Positions 30,952 to 43,261 of a stretch of 64,000 nucleotides of DNA are shown piece after piece. Origin of the DNA: Mycolicibacterium sp. MU0050. GTDB taxonomy: Bacteria; Actinomycetota; Actinomycetes; Mycobacteriales; Mycobacteriaceae. Under the pieces are notes generated by a model. That model did not search any database, had not been told where the DNA came from, and saw nothing but the letters and a program-made list of their open reading frames with translations. The stretch spans positions 372,001 to 436,000 of the forward strand of contig NZ_OY726395.1 in the NCBI RefSeq assembly GCF_963378085.1, in the 5' to 3' direction. Position numbers and translations under genes: made by a program. The first letter of the stretch is position 1, and each line of letters begins with the position of its first letter.

Positions 30952-31856
30952 TGCACACCACGGTGATCGCCCTTGGCTACCAAGAACATTGGTGGGACAT
31001 CCTCACCTCGTCGTTCATGCGGAATGCGTTGCTCGGCGGCACCTTGGTGGCGCTTGCCGCCGGACTGATCGGCTACTTCACCGTGGTCCGCAACAGCGCG
31101 TTCGCCGCGCACGCCCTGGCGCACATCGGATTCCCCGGTGCCACCGGCGCCGTGCTGCTCGGGCTGCCGGTGACCTTGGGGCTGGCGGTCTTCTGCATCG
31201 GTGGGGCGTTGGTCATCGGCGCGCTGGGTAAGCGGGCCGAGGACCGCGAGGTGGCCACCGGCACGGTGCTGGCCGCCGCCACCGGGCTGGGGCTGTTCTT
31301 CAGTTCCCTGGCCACCAAGGGCAGCAACGTCGTCACCAACGTGCTGTTCGGCAACCTCTTGGCGGTCACGACGCAGCAGCTGCTGGTGTTCGGTATCGCC
31401 GTCGTGGTGCTTGCCGCGGTGACGGCCTTCGTCTACCGCCCGTTGTTGTTCGCCTCGATCAATGCGGAGGTCGCCGAGGCCAAGGGCGTTCCGGTGCGGC
31501 TGCTCTCGGTCATCTTCATGGTGATGCTGGGCCTGGCGATCACCATGGCCGTGCAGGCCGTGGGCACGCTGCTGCTCTTCGCGTTGGTGGTCACGCCGGC
31601 GGCCACCGCGATCATGCTCACGGCCCGCCCCGGCCTGGCGATGGCGGTCTCCACCGCGCTGTCGGTGGTCTCGGTGTGGCTGGGCCTGACGTTGTCGGCC
31701 ATGTTCAACCTGCCACCGAGCTTCGTGATCGTCACCATCGTCACCGTCATCTGGTTGCTGATCTGGGCGGTCGTGCAACGCACCGGTCGGGGCCGACGGG
31801 CACCCGGTTCCACCCAGGGAGTCGTCTCGGCGCACGACGAGGCGCCCATCGGCTAA
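30951..31856 (+). CDS. znuB: Zinc ABC transporter permease
   Basis: 301 residues, ABC-3 family, eight or nine transmembrane helices. Conserved HALAHIGFPG near residue 55 is the family's permease signature. The start at ATG 30951 overlaps the znuC stop by one base; the frame is open upstream but inside znuC. A hydrophilic C-terminal tail of about 30 residues is cytoplasmic. Confidence 0.92.
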   Translation: MHTTVIALGYQEHWWDILTSSFMRNALLGGTLVALAAGLIGYFTVVRNSAFAAHALAHIGFPGATGAVLLGLPVTLGLAVFCIGGALVIGALGKRAEDREVATGTVLAAATGLGLFFSSLATKGSNVVTNVLFGNLLAVTTQQLLVFGIAVVVLAAVTAFVYRPLLFASINAEVAEAKGVPVRLLSVIFMVMLGLAITMAVQAVGTLLLFALVVTPAATAIMLTARPGLAMAVSTALSVVSVWLGLTLSAMFNLPPSFVIVTIVTVIWLLIWAVVQRTGRGRRAPGSTQGVVSAHDEAPIG

Positions 31857-31866
31857 CGTCCCGAGC

Positions 31867-32970
31867 ATGCCCAGAAGTCCTACGCCGAAGCGTCGGGCCA
31901 CGCTGGCGTCGCTGGCCGCCGAGCTCAAGGTCTCCCGGACCACGATCTCGAACGCGTACAACCGGCCGGACCAGCTCTCGGCGGAGCTACGGGAGCGGAT
32001 TCTGACCGCGGCCAAGCGGCTCGGCTACGCCGGCCCGGACCCGGTGGCACGCTCGCTGCGCACCCGCAAGGCCGGGGCGGTGGGCTTGGTGATCACCGAG
32101 CCCCTGACCTACTCGTTCAGCGATCCCGCGGCGCTGAACTTCGTGGCGGGGCTGGCCGAAACATGTGAGGAGAGCGGGCAGGGCCTGCTGCTGGTGGCCG
32201 TCGGGCCGGGCCGGACCGTCGAGGAGGGCTCGGCCGCCGTGCTTTCCGCCGGCGTCGACGGCTTCGTGGTCTATGCCGCGGCCGACGATGACCCGTACCT
32301 GGACCTGGTGCTGGACCGACAGCTGCCGGTGGTGGTCGTCGACCAACCGCCCGAGGTGCCCGGTGCGTCCCGGGTGGGCATCGACGACCGGGCGGCCATG
32401 CGGGAATTGGCCGACTACGTGATCGGTCTGGGGCACCGCGACATCGGGCTGCTGACCATGCGGCTGGGCCGGGAACGTCTCGCCGGCCCCGAGCGGCAGG
32501 CGGTGTTGGTGGGGCCGCAGCGGCTGCAGGACACGCACTTCGACGTGCAACGCGCACGCATCGCCGGGGTGCACGAGGCGATGGCCGCCGCGGGGCTCGA
32601 CCCGGAGACGCTGACCATCGTGGAAAGCTTTGAGCACGACTCCATTTCGGGTGGCACCGCGGCCGAACTGGCGCTGGCCACCAACCCCAGGATCACCGCC
32701 CTGATGTGCACGGCCGACGTGCTGGCGCTCTCGGCGATGGATCATCTGCGGGCCCGCGGGATCTACGTGCCGGGCCAGATCACCGTGACCGGATTCGACG
32801 GCGTGCCCGACGCGCTCAAGCGGGGTCTGACCACCGTCATGCAGCCCAGCTTCGAAAAGGGTAGGCGCGCAGGCAACTTGCTGCACAACCCACCGGGACA
32901 CGGGGAGCCGGTCATCGACATCCTGCCGACGGAGTTGGTGCGCGGGCGGACGGCGGGCCCGCCCGGTTAG
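31867..32970 (+). CDS. LacI-family transcriptional regulator
   Basis: 367 residues: N-terminal helix-turn-helix TLASLAAELKVSRTTISNAYNRP (hinge follows with PVARSLRTRKAG) and a periplasmic-binding-protein-like sugar domain. ATG at 31867 is seven bases after TAACGT, suggesting a leaderless transcript. Gene position, next to kstR, matches Rv3575c of M. tuberculosis. Effector unknown. Its last 4 bases overlap the end of the convergent otsB gene. Confidence 0.9.
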   Translation: MPRSPTPKRRATLASLAAELKVSRTTISNAYNRPDQLSAELRERILTAAKRLGYAGPDPVARSLRTRKAGAVGLVITEPLTYSFSDPAALNFVAGLAETCEESGQGLLLVAVGPGRTVEEGSAAVLSAGVDGFVVYAAADDDPYLDLVLDRQLPVVVVDQPPEVPGASRVGIDDRAAMRELADYVIGLGHRDIGLLTMRLGRERLAGPERQAVLVGPQRLQDTHFDVQRARIAGVHEAMAAAGLDPETLTIVESFEHDSISGGTAAELALATNPRITALMCTADVLALSAMDHLRARGIYVPGQITVTGFDGVPDALKRGLTTVMQPSFEKGRRAGNLLHNPPGHGEPVIDILPTELVRGRTAGPPG

Positions 32971-33722
32971 CCGCGCTTGCGACGCGCGTCGAGCAGTAGC
33001 TCCAGGGCCGCCGCGACATCGGTCGGCTCCGCCACCCGAAACCCGGCCAACGTGTCGCCCGGGCCCACCTTGACCGCCACGTCGGTGTCGCGCATCCGGC
33101 GGAAGGCCTTTTCGTCGGTGACGTCGTCGCCGAAGTAGATGGCCGTGCTCGAGCCGGTGCGCTCCCGCAGGATGTCGATGGCCTCGCCCTTGTCGGTGGT
33201 GATCACCGCGAACTCGAGGACCGCCTTGCCCGCGGTGGCCTCGGCAGCCCACGACTGCGCGGCGGCCTCGGCGGCGGCCAGTGCGGCCGCGCCGTCCTCG
33301 GCGCTCGCGTTGCGCACGTGCAGGGCCACGCTGGCGAGCTTCGGTTCGACCGTCACCCCCGGATAGCGCGACGCGATCTCGGTGAGCTCCGACTTGATCC
33401 GGCCCAGTTCCTGCTCATCGATGTCGCGGGTGAAGCCCGTGCTGAACTCGGCGCCGTGGCTGCCCACCAGGTGCACCGTCGGCGGCATGCCGGACAGCCG
33501 GGCCAGGTCGGCCAAGGCGCGACCGGAGATCAATGCGGCGGTGGTGTCGGGCAGCGTGGCCAGCTCCTGCAGCGCCGCGGCGGCCGTCGGTAGCGGGCGC
33601 GCGTCGGGTGGATGGTTGACGATGGGCGCCATCGTCCCGTCGAAATCGCAGGCCACCAGCAGGTGCGGGGTCCGCGCCGCGGCCCGCAGGGCTCTCGAGA
33701 CGTCGTCCGGCAGCTGGCTCAC
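32967..33722 (-). CDS. otsB: Trehalose-6-phosphate phosphatase
   Basis: Dephosphorylates trehalose 6-phosphate to trehalose, a carbon store and the sugar of mycolate glycolipids. About 251 residues of HAD fold: motif I DFDGTMAP, Ser/Thr motif II ALISGR, a Lys, and motif IV GDDVTDE. Shorter than the long OtsB2 form, which has an extra N-terminal domain. I use GTG 33722, four bases after the kstR stop; GTG 33761, which overlaps kstR by 35 bases, is equally open, and no ribosome-binding site favours either. Confidence 0.88.
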   Translation of the reverse strand: MSQLPDDVSRALRAAARTPHLLVACDFDGTMAPIVNHPPDARPLPTAAAALQELATLPDTTAALISGRALADLARLSGMPPTVHLVGSHGAEFSTGFTRDIDEQELGRIKSELTEIASRYPGVTVEPKLASVALHVRNASAEDGAAALAAAEAAAQSWAAEATAGKAVLEFAVITTDKGEAIDILRERTGSSTAIYFGDDVTDEKAFRRMRDTDVAVKVGPGDTLAGFRVAEPTDVAAALELLLDARRKRG

Positions 33723-33726
33723 CTGC

Positions 33727-34398
33727 TCAGACGGCGGGTTGGGCGTTGGAGTGGTCGTCACCGATGAGCAGGCGCACCGCCAGGTCCAGCCGCTTGCTGA
33801 CGTCGGTGGCCGAGGCGCGCCGAGTCAGCCAGGCCAGCAGGTTGGACAGCCACACGTCGGAGATCACCCGCGCAATGTGGTACTGATCCTCGGTCGGGTC
33901 GCCGTCGGCCATCGCTCGCGCGAACATCGAGTCGATGATCTTCTCGACATGGTCGACCTCGCCGGCCGCCGACGCGTCGGCGAAGACGTAGGCGCGGGTC
34001 ATGGCCTCGGTCAGGAGCGGGTTGCGTTGCATGGCCCGGTTCAGCTTGCTCACCATGAAGTTCAGCCGCTGATACGGCGTTCCGCCCGACACCGTGGTGC
34101 GGTCGGTCTTGGCGTCGATGCGTTCGAACTCGCGGGCCAGTGCGGAGACCAGCAGGTGCACCTTCGACGGGAAGTAGCGATACAGGGTGCCCACGGCGAC
34201 ATCGGCGCGGTCGGCGACGGCGCGCATCTGCACCGCCTCGTAGCCGCCCTTGGAGGCAATCGCCATGGTCGCGTCCAGGATGCGTTTGCGGCGCTCGCGC
34301 TGGGCGTCGGAGCCGAGCTCGGACTCGGCGAGGACCGCCACCGTCATGACCTCGCGCGGTTGGGAACCGCCGGGTCCGGACTGGGAATTGGCTGACAT
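33727..34398 (-). CDS. kstR: TetR-family cholesterol regulon repressor KstR
   Basis: Represses cholesterol side-chain and A/B-ring genes until a 3-oxo-cholestenoyl-CoA-type ligand binds. 223 residues: helix-turn-helix RAVADRADVAVGTLYRYFP and a C-terminal ligand domain nearly identical to the M. tuberculosis protein. The first 20 or so residues extend beyond that protein, so a later start at an internal ATG/GTG (MTVAVLAESEL, about residue 18) is possible. A perfect KstR site is 155 bases upstream. Confidence 0.97.
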   Translation of the reverse strand: MSANSQSGPGGSQPREVMTVAVLAESELGSDAQRERRKRILDATMAIASKGGYEAVQMRAVADRADVAVGTLYRYFPSKVHLLVSALAREFERIDAKTDRTTVSGGTPYQRLNFMVSKLNRAMQRNPLLTEAMTRAYVFADASAAGEVDHVEKIIDSMFARAMADGDPTEDQYHIARVISDVWLSNLLAWLTRRASATDVSKRLDLAVRLLIGDDHSNAQPAV

Positions 34399-34529
34399 CT
34401 CGCCGCGCGCTCCTTACTTGGGCCTACCTGGGAAAAACGATACTCATGCACAACGCTGATTTCCCATCTCCCCGCTCCCCGAGTGTCTGCCTGAGGACGG
34501 CTCGCGCGTATTGCCCCGTGGCATTCGAC

Positions 34530-34567
34530 TTGACTGGCGGACACTGGCAATATTAGAACACGTTCTA
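34530..34567 (+). promoter_or_regulatory. KstR-controlled promoter between kstR and fadE34
   Basis: TAGAACACGTTCTA at 34554-34567 is an exact match to the KstR operator (TnnAACnnGTTnnA). A TTGACT -35 hexamer at 34530-34535 lies 18 bases before it, so the operator overlaps the -10 of a rightward promoter for fadE34. KstR autoregulation from the same site is known in other mycobacteria. Confidence 0.85.
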
Positions 34568-34617
34568 GTGTGGGCCACACGGTCCTCTACCCGCCGAACG
34601 AGGATTCAGGGGTCGCT

Positions 34618-36735
34618 GTGACTTCCAAGACAAGTGTCTCCGAGCAGTTTGCCGCGCGTGACCTGGTGCGTAGCTGGGCAGTGGGCTCGGGCGGCATCGA
34701 CGCGGCCCGCGCCGTGGAACAGGGCAGCCCGGAGGCGTGGCGCCCGGTTTATGCGAGTCTGACGGAACTAGGCCTCTTCGGCGTGGCGGTTTCCGAGGAG
34801 GCCGGCGGCGCCGGCGCGTCCATCTCCGACCTGTGCGCCATGCTCGACGAAGCCGCGTACGGCCTGGCCCCCGGACCCGTGGCCGGCACGGCACTGGCGA
34901 CCTTGGTGCTCGACGATCCCGAGGTGCTCGAGGCGCTGATGGCCGGGGAGCGCAGTGCGGGATTCGCGCTGGACGCGCAACTGCGTCTCGACGGCGGGCG
35001 GCTGCACGGGACGGCGCCCTATGTCCTGGGTGGCACCGCCGACGGGTTGCTGCTCCTGCCGGCCGGTGAGCAGTGGGTGCTGGTGGCCGGCGGGGCCGAC
35101 GGCGTCACCGTGGAAGCTCTTCCCGCGACGGACTTTTCGCGGCCGTTAGCCCGCGTCGAATGTGACGGGGCGCCGGTCACCGTGCTGCCGGTCGCGCCGC
35201 GCCGCGTCGAGGACCTGATCGCCACGGTCCTGGCCGCCGAGGCCGCGGGGGTGGCGCGCTGGGCGTTGCAGACCGCCGCCGAGTACGCCAAGGTGCGCGA
35301 GCAGTTCGGCAAGCCCATCGGCAGCTTCCAGGCCATCAAACACCTGTGCGCGGAGATGCTGCTGCGTTCCGAGCAGGCTTCGGTCGCCGCGGCTGACGCC
35401 GCGGAGGCCGCCGGGGCGACCGGGGCCGAGGCCGACCGGCAACTGTCGATCGCGGCGGCCGTGGCCGTCGCCGCGGGCATCGCCGCCGCCGAGGCCAACG
35501 CCAAGGACTGCATCCAGGTGCTCGGCGGCATCGGCATCACCTGGGAGCACGACGCGCACCTGTACCTGCGCCGGGCCTACGGGATCGCCGCGGCCCTGGG
35601 CGGTCGGCGTCGCTGGCTGCGACGCGCGGCCGAGCTGACCCTGGACGGGGTGCGCCGCACGCTGGACATCGACTTGAGCTCGGTGGAGTCGGCCCGCCCG
35701 GAGCTCGCCGCCGCCGTGGCCGACATCGCGGCCCTGCCGGCCGAGCAGCGGCAGCCGGCGCTGGCCGAGGCCGGGCTGCAGGCGCCGCACTGGCCCAAGC
35801 CCTACGGACGCGACTCGTCGCCGGCCGAGCAACTCCTCATCGACCAGGTGCTGGCCGAGGCGGGCGTCGACCGCCCGGATCTGGTGATCGGTTGGTGGGC
35901 GGCGCCGACCATCCTCGAACACGGCAGCCCCGAACAGATCGACCGGTTCGTGCCGGCCACGCTGCGCGGTGACGTCGTGTGGTGTCAGCTGTTCAGCGAG
36001 CCGGGCGCCGGGTCGGATCTGGCCGCGCTGCGCATGAAAGCCGTTCGCGCCGAAGGCGGTTGGCGACTCACCGGGCAGAAGGTATGGACCTCGGCCGCGC
36101 AGAAGGCGCACTGGGGAGTCTGCCTGGCCCGCACCAATCCCGACGTGCCGAAGCACAAGGGCATCACCTACTTCCTGATCGACATGACCTCCCCGGGCAT
36201 CGACATCCGGCCGCTGCGCGAGATCACCGGTGACGACCTGTTCAACGAGGTGTTCTTCGACGACGTCTTCGTGCCCGACGAGATGGTGGTCGGCAATGTC
36301 GACGACGGCTGGCGGCTGGCTAGGACCACGCTGGCCAACGAGCGGGTCGCGATGGCGCAGGGCACCGCGCTGGGCAATCCGATGGAGGAACTGCTCACCA
36401 CGTTGTCCGAGCGCGAGGTCGACCCGGCGGACCTGGACCGCCTGGCCGAGCTGATCGCCTCGGCGCAGGTGGGGTCGCTGCTGGATCAGCGGATCGCCCA
36501 GTTGGCCGTCGGCGGGGGCGATCCCGGACCGCAGGCCAGCGCGCGCAAGCTGATCGGCGTGCGGTACCGCCAGGCGCTCTCGGAGTTCCGAATGGATCTG
36601 TCCGAAGGTGCCGGGGTGGTGTTCTCGCCGCGGGTGCACGAATTCCTCAACGCCCGCTGTCTGACCATTGCCGGCGGCTCCGAACAGATCCTGCTGAACC
36701 TCGCCGGCGAGCGGCTGCTGGGTCTGCCGCGCTGA
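34618..36735 (+). CDS. fadE34: Acyl-CoA dehydrogenase FadE34, fused double-domain type
   Basis: Dehydrogenates steroid-CoA side chains (bile-acid/cholesterol-type side chains). 705 residues made of two acyl-CoA dehydrogenase domains in one chain (about 1-350 and 360-705), the fused equivalent of the two-subunit FadE pairs. Catalytic-domain signatures: EYAKVREQFGKPIGSFQAIKH in the first half and LFSEPGAGSD and AGGSEQILLN in the second. I start at GTG 34618; GTG 34570 lies too close to the KstR site to be transcribed. Confidence 0.93.
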   Translation: MTSKTSVSEQFAARDLVRSWAVGSGGIDAARAVEQGSPEAWRPVYASLTELGLFGVAVSEEAGGAGASISDLCAMLDEAAYGLAPGPVAGTALATLVLDDPEVLEALMAGERSAGFALDAQLRLDGGRLHGTAPYVLGGTADGLLLLPAGEQWVLVAGGADGVTVEALPATDFSRPLARVECDGAPVTVLPVAPRRVEDLIATVLAAEAAGVARWALQTAAEYAKVREQFGKPIGSFQAIKHLCAEMLLRSEQASVAAADAAEAAGATGAEADRQLSIAAAVAVAAGIAAAEANAKDCIQVLGGIGITWEHDAHLYLRRAYGIAAALGGRRRWLRRAAELTLDGVRRTLDIDLSSVESARPELAAAVADIAALPAEQRQPALAEAGLQAPHWPKPYGRDSSPAEQLLIDQVLAEAGVDRPDLVIGWWAAPTILEHGSPEQIDRFVPATLRGDVVWCQLFSEPGAGSDLAALRMKAVRAEGGWRLTGQKVWTSAAQKAHWGVCLARTNPDVPKHKGITYFLIDMTSPGIDIRPLREITGDDLFNEVFFDDVFVPDEMVVGNVDDGWRLARTTLANERVAMAQGTALGNPMEELLTTLSEREVDPADLDRLAELIASAQVGSLLDQRIAQLAVGGGDPGPQASARKLIGVRYRQALSEFRMDLSEGAGVVFSPRVHEFLNARCLTIAGGSEQILLNLAGERLLGLPR

Positions 36736-36876
36736 CGTCGCCCCAGATCTCGGTACCCCAGCCGCAGGCGCGGCCCTCGACACCCTGCCCCGAGCCCCTC
36801 GACCGTGCGGTTTCATCCGCGACGCGCCGTGCGGGCGGTTGATTTCGCAGGTTCGCGGTGGCGGGGCAGCGCGCGG

Positions 36877-37455
36877 CTAGAAGCGGGTGTGCGCGCAGGC
36901 ATTGGGCGAGGTGATGTTCACCGCGCCGTAGACCACCTGGATGGTCGAGCATGCCACGAAGTCGGCCCCGGTGGCCGGGCGCCCGGAGGTCCAGTCGGTC
37001 GGCACCGAGTGCCCGTCGACGGTGAAGCGCTCGAATGATCCGCCGCCGAAGTAGGTGACCGAGATCTCGACGTTGTTCAGCGAGCGGAACATCTTGGACA
37101 GCACGTTGTCGTGATTGGCGCCCTTGGTGGTTCGCGGGGTGCCGGCCGGCGCGCTGTACTCGGCTTCCTGCCAGACACCGCGTTCCACGCTGCGCAGCGT
37201 GATCGTCTGGCGCGCCCAGGTGTCGGGCGGCAGCGGGACCGGACCGGTGGGCGTCAGCAGGTTGGCCCGGGTATTGAAGAAGCACTTGCTCTCGGCGGCG
37301 ACACAGTCGGCGTTGATGTGCATCTCGAGCTGGGTCGCACCGTCGACGGGAATCGAGCTCACCGCTGCGTCGCCGGCCGCCGACGCCGGTGCCGCCGACG
37401 CCAACCCGGCCAGCAGCAGCGTGCCCGCCAGGGCGGAGGTCAGTCGCATGATCAC
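36877..37455 (-). CDS. Exported protein of unknown function
   Basis: 192 residues. Signal peptide (about 1-27, AGLASAAPASAAG cleavage region) then a secreted domain with four Cys, likely disulfides. It sits between fadE34 and kshB, as does Rv3572 of M. tuberculosis, and is probably in the kshB transcript. Start GTG 37455 (AGGA nine bases upstream) or ATG 37449. Function unknown. Confidence 0.8.
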   Translation of the reverse strand: MIMRLTSALAGTLLLAGLASAAPASAAGDAAVSSIPVDGATQLEMHINADCVAAESKCFFNTRANLLTPTGPVPLPPDTWARQTITLRSVERGVWQEAEYSAPAGTPRTTKGANHDNVLSKMFRSLNNVEISVTYFGGGSFERFTVDGHSVPTDWTSGRPATGADFVACSTIQVVYGAVNITSPNACAHTRF

Positions 37456-37473
37456 TGAAGGTAGTCCTGTCCG

Positions 37474-38544
37474 CTATTCGTCGTAGGTGACTTCGACCGA
37501 ATCCGACTTCGGGCGAGCCTGGCAGCCCAGGATCAGACCCTCGTCGAGGTCGGACTGTTCCAGGACGTCGTTGATGTCCATGTCGACCGTGCCGTCCTTG
37601 AGCAGCACGGCACACGCGCCGCAGTGGCCCTCGCGGCAGGAGAACGGGGCATCGAGTCCCTTGTCCAACAGGACATCGAGCAGCTTGGCCGACCGAGGCC
37701 AGCTCAGTTCGTGGGTCTGACCGTCCAGCGTGACCACCGCGGTGGCCGGCGGCTGATCGTCGTCGGCGCCGCCGTCGATCACGACCTTGGCGAACGGGTC
37801 GCTGTCGAGCGACTTGAACACCTCCACGTGCACCTGATCGGCGGGCACGTCGAGAGCCTGCAGCGCGTCCCGGGCGGCGGCCATGAACGGCCCGGGCCCA
37901 CAGATGAAGACCTGACGGCCGGTGAACGGCGCCGCCAGCCGGCCCAGCGCCGCCGCGCTGGGCAAGCCCTGCACCGATTCGAGCCAGTGCACCACCGAGA
38001 GCCGGTCGGGATACTCGGCGGCCAGTTCGCGCAGCGCTTCGGCGAAGATCACCGACTTCTCGTCGCGGTTGGCGTAGAGCAGCGTCACCTGGCCCGAGCC
38101 CTGCGACAGCACCGACTTGCAGATGGACATCATCGGCGTGATGCCGCTGCCCGCCGCCATCAGCAGAAAATCGCCGTCGAGCGACTTGGGGACGAACGTG
38201 CCCGACGGGGCCAGCACGTGGATGCGCATACCGGCGTGCGCGTTGTCGCACAGCCAATTCGACGCGTATCCGTCGGCAGTGCGCTTGACCGTCACCGTCA
38301 GCGGCTCGTCGGTGAAGGGCGAACTGCACAGCGAATAGCAGCGGGCCACCGACCCGGTGCGGTCGCTGGGCACCCGCAGGGTGAGGAACTGGCCGGGGGA
38401 GTAGCGCAGCCGCTCGGCGGGGATCTCCGCCGCGTCGGCGCCCCCGGGCACGGCGAAGACCAGGGAGCGGGCGTCCTCGGTTTCGGCGATGACGTCAGCC
38501 ACCTGCAGTTCGAGCACGTGGCTGCCGAGCGGCTCGTCGGTCAC
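37474..38544 (-). CDS. kshB: 3-ketosteroid-9-alpha-hydroxylase reductase KshB
   Basis: Passes electrons from NADH to the oxygenase KshA, which opens the steroid B ring. 356 residues: FAD domain (RCYSLCSSP), NAD domain (MAAGSGITPMMS, FICGPGPFM) and a C-terminal plant-type [2Fe-2S] domain with CREGHCGAC and a later Cys. KshA is not in the window. ATG/GTG start at 38544 faces hsaA across a 221-base gap with two KstR sites. Confidence 0.95.
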   Translation of the reverse strand: MTDEPLGSHVLELQVADVIAETEDARSLVFAVPGGADAAEIPAERLRYSPGQFLTLRVPSDRTGSVARCYSLCSSPFTDEPLTVTVKRTADGYASNWLCDNAHAGMRIHVLAPSGTFVPKSLDGDFLLMAAGSGITPMMSICKSVLSQGSGQVTLLYANRDEKSVIFAEALRELAAEYPDRLSVVHWLESVQGLPSAAALGRLAAPFTGRQVFICGPGPFMAAARDALQALDVPADQVHVEVFKSLDSDPFAKVVIDGGADDDQPPATAVVTLDGQTHELSWPRSAKLLDVLLDKGLDAPFSCREGHCGACAVLLKDGTVDMDINDVLEQSDLDEGLILGCQARPKSDSVEVTYDE

Positions 38545-38616
38545 CGGTACACCCTTTCAAGCCAGGCCGCCCAGGACAATCGAGCGGCGCGCAACGCGGA
38601 ACAATTCCGCACTAAC

Positions 38617-38630
38617 TAGAACAGGTTACA
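38617..38630. promoter_or_regulatory. KstR operator, kshB side
   Basis: TAGAACAGGTTACA fits TnnAACnnGTTnnA at every fixed base. It lies 72 bases before the kshB start in the divergent gap. Confidence 0.75.
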
Positions 38631-38684
38631 GAAATGCCCCGCTGCAGGTCCAGCCCCTGCAGGCATGGGCTACTCGACATGAAT

Positions 38685-38698
38685 CGTAACGTGTTCTA
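38685..38698. promoter_or_regulatory. KstR operator, hsaA side
   Basis: CGTAACGTGTTCTA matches the KstR consensus at all fixed bases but the first (C for T). It lies 67 bases before hsaA, so each divergent gene has its own site, 68 bases apart centre to centre. Confidence 0.7.
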
Positions 38699-38765
38699 GT
38701 CTTGACGCGTCTCGATTAGTCCTCGAGCAGCGTTCCCCGATCAGCCGGCCCTGGGAGGCAATCCA

Positions 38766-41743
<2,978 letters not shown>

Positions 41744-41745
41744 CC

Positions 41746-42312
41746 ATGGCCGACGCCCCGATCGATCCGCGCGCATTCCGCAATGCGCTCGGCCAGTTCT
41801 GCACGGGCGTCACGATCATCACGACGGTGCACGACGACGCGCCGGTCGGGTTCGCCTGCCAGTCGTTCGCGGCGTTGTCGTTGGATCCGCCGATGGTGCT
41901 CTTCTGCCCCACCAAGCAGTCGAGGTCGTGGGCGGCGATCGAGGCCAGCGGACGGTTCTGCGTCAACATCCTGCACGAGGATCAGCAGCACGTCTCGGCG
42001 CGCTTCGGGTCGCGCGAACCGGACAAGTTCGCCGGCATCGATTGGACCCCATCGCCGTTGGGCTCGCCGATGATCGACGGTTCGCTGGCGCACATCGACT
42101 GCACCGTGGCCTCGGTGAACGACGGCGGCGACCATTTCGTGGTGTTCGGCGCGGTGCGGTCGCTGGTCGAGGACGCTAAGAAGAAGCCGCGGCCGCTGCT
42201 GTTCTATCGTGGCCAGTACACCGGTATCGAGCCGGACAAGAACACGCCGGCGGATTGGCGCAACGACCTGGAGGCGTTCATCACCGCGACCACCGCCGAT
42301 ACCTGGCTGTAA
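41746..42312 (+). CDS. hsaB: Flavin reductase component HsaB
   Basis: Reduces FMN with NADH for HsaA. 188 residues, flavin-reductase-like FMN-binding split barrel with GVTIITT and ASGRFCVNIL motifs. ATG 41746 gives the same N-terminus as M. tuberculosis HsaB, two bases after the hsaC stop. Last gene of the operon. In M. tuberculosis the arylamine acetyltransferase gene nat follows here; in this genome it does not. Confidence 0.95.
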   Translation: MADAPIDPRAFRNALGQFCTGVTIITTVHDDAPVGFACQSFAALSLDPPMVLFCPTKQSRSWAAIEASGRFCVNILHEDQQHVSARFGSREPDKFAGIDWTPSPLGSPMIDGSLAHIDCTVASVNDGGDHFVVFGAVRSLVEDAKKKPRPLLFYRGQYTGIEPDKNTPADWRNDLEAFITATTADTWL

Positions 42313-42375
42313 TCGGACTTCCCGCACAGCTTTTCAGCGATTCTGCGTCCCGCCATCGGACCCGGGTGGCATCCT

Positions 42376-43260
42376 GTGGGCGTGTCGATCCGACGTCTCG
42401 TACGTGTGACCGCCGGCGGTGTGGCCGGGCTCCTGGTTCTGGTCAGCATCACCGGATGTGGGGGTGGCCAGGCCGAGCCGGTCGCCGTGCCCAGCACCGA
42501 GCCGACGCGCGAGCGGGTCGTGGTGCCGAAGGCGCCGGTGGAATCGGGGGAGATGTTCGTCGTCTATGAGGATGCCGAGTCGCCCGAGGCGGTCGAGGGC
42601 CGAGCCCTGCTCACTGACGCGACCCTGCTGGAGGAGCTGGCCGAGGACGTCAACGCCATGCTGGTGCTGCCGGTCGACGTGCCGGTGAACGGTCGGCAGT
42701 GCGACGAGGCCAACGCGTACTGGAGTCCCAGCGAGCAGGCGATGACCATCTGTTACGAGGACGCCGAGCTGAGCCGGCGCATCTTCGACGAGGCCGGTGA
42801 GGCCGACGTCGTCGCCTCCACCCTGGGCGCCGAACGGGCAACTTTCTACCACGAACTCGGCCACGCGGTGATCGACCTGTACGACCTGCCGTTCACCGGC
42901 CGAGAAGAAGATGTCGCCGACCAACTCGCGGCCGTCCTGCTGCTGCAGCCCGACGACGACGGGCAGGTGGACCCGGAGAACATCGCGGCCGCGCGGGCGT
43001 ACGCGTTGATGTTCCAGGGTTACTCCGAGCAGGAGGGCGGCGGCGCCGAGGAGTTCCCGTTCTGGGACGTCCACGAGTACGACCTGGCCCGGATGTACAA
43101 CTTCCAGTGCTGGATCTACGGCTCAGATCCAGAGGCCAACGCGTCGATGGTCGCCGACGGATTGGTGCCCGAGGAGCGCGCGGATTCCTGTGAAGATGAG
43201 TTCGACCGGATGTCGCGAGCCTGGTACGAGATGCTCGAACCGCATCTGCGCGACGAGTGA
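42376..43260 (+). CDS. DUF4344-type putative zinc metallopeptidase lipoprotein
   Basis: About 294 residues. Signal peptide with lipobox SITGC (Cys about residue 28), so membrane-anchored outside the cell. A zincin motif HELGH lies at about 159-163, and four Cys in the mature domain suggest disulfides. Family assignment to DUF4344 is from memory of the motif context (FYHELGHAVIDLYDLP). Start GTG 42376 or GTG 42382. First gene of the accessory segment after hsaB; function unknown. Confidence 0.75.
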   Translation: MGVSIRRLVRVTAGGVAGLLVLVSITGCGGGQAEPVAVPSTEPTRERVVVPKAPVESGEMFVVYEDAESPEAVEGRALLTDATLLEELAEDVNAMLVLPVDVPVNGRQCDEANAYWSPSEQAMTICYEDAELSRRIFDEAGEADVVASTLGAERATFYHELGHAVIDLYDLPFTGREEDVADQLAAVLLLQPDDDGQVDPENIAAARAYALMFQGYSEQEGGGAEEFPFWDVHEYDLARMYNFQCWIYGSDPEANASMVADGLVPEERADSCEDEFDRMSRAWYEMLEPHLRDE

Positions 43261-43261
43261 G

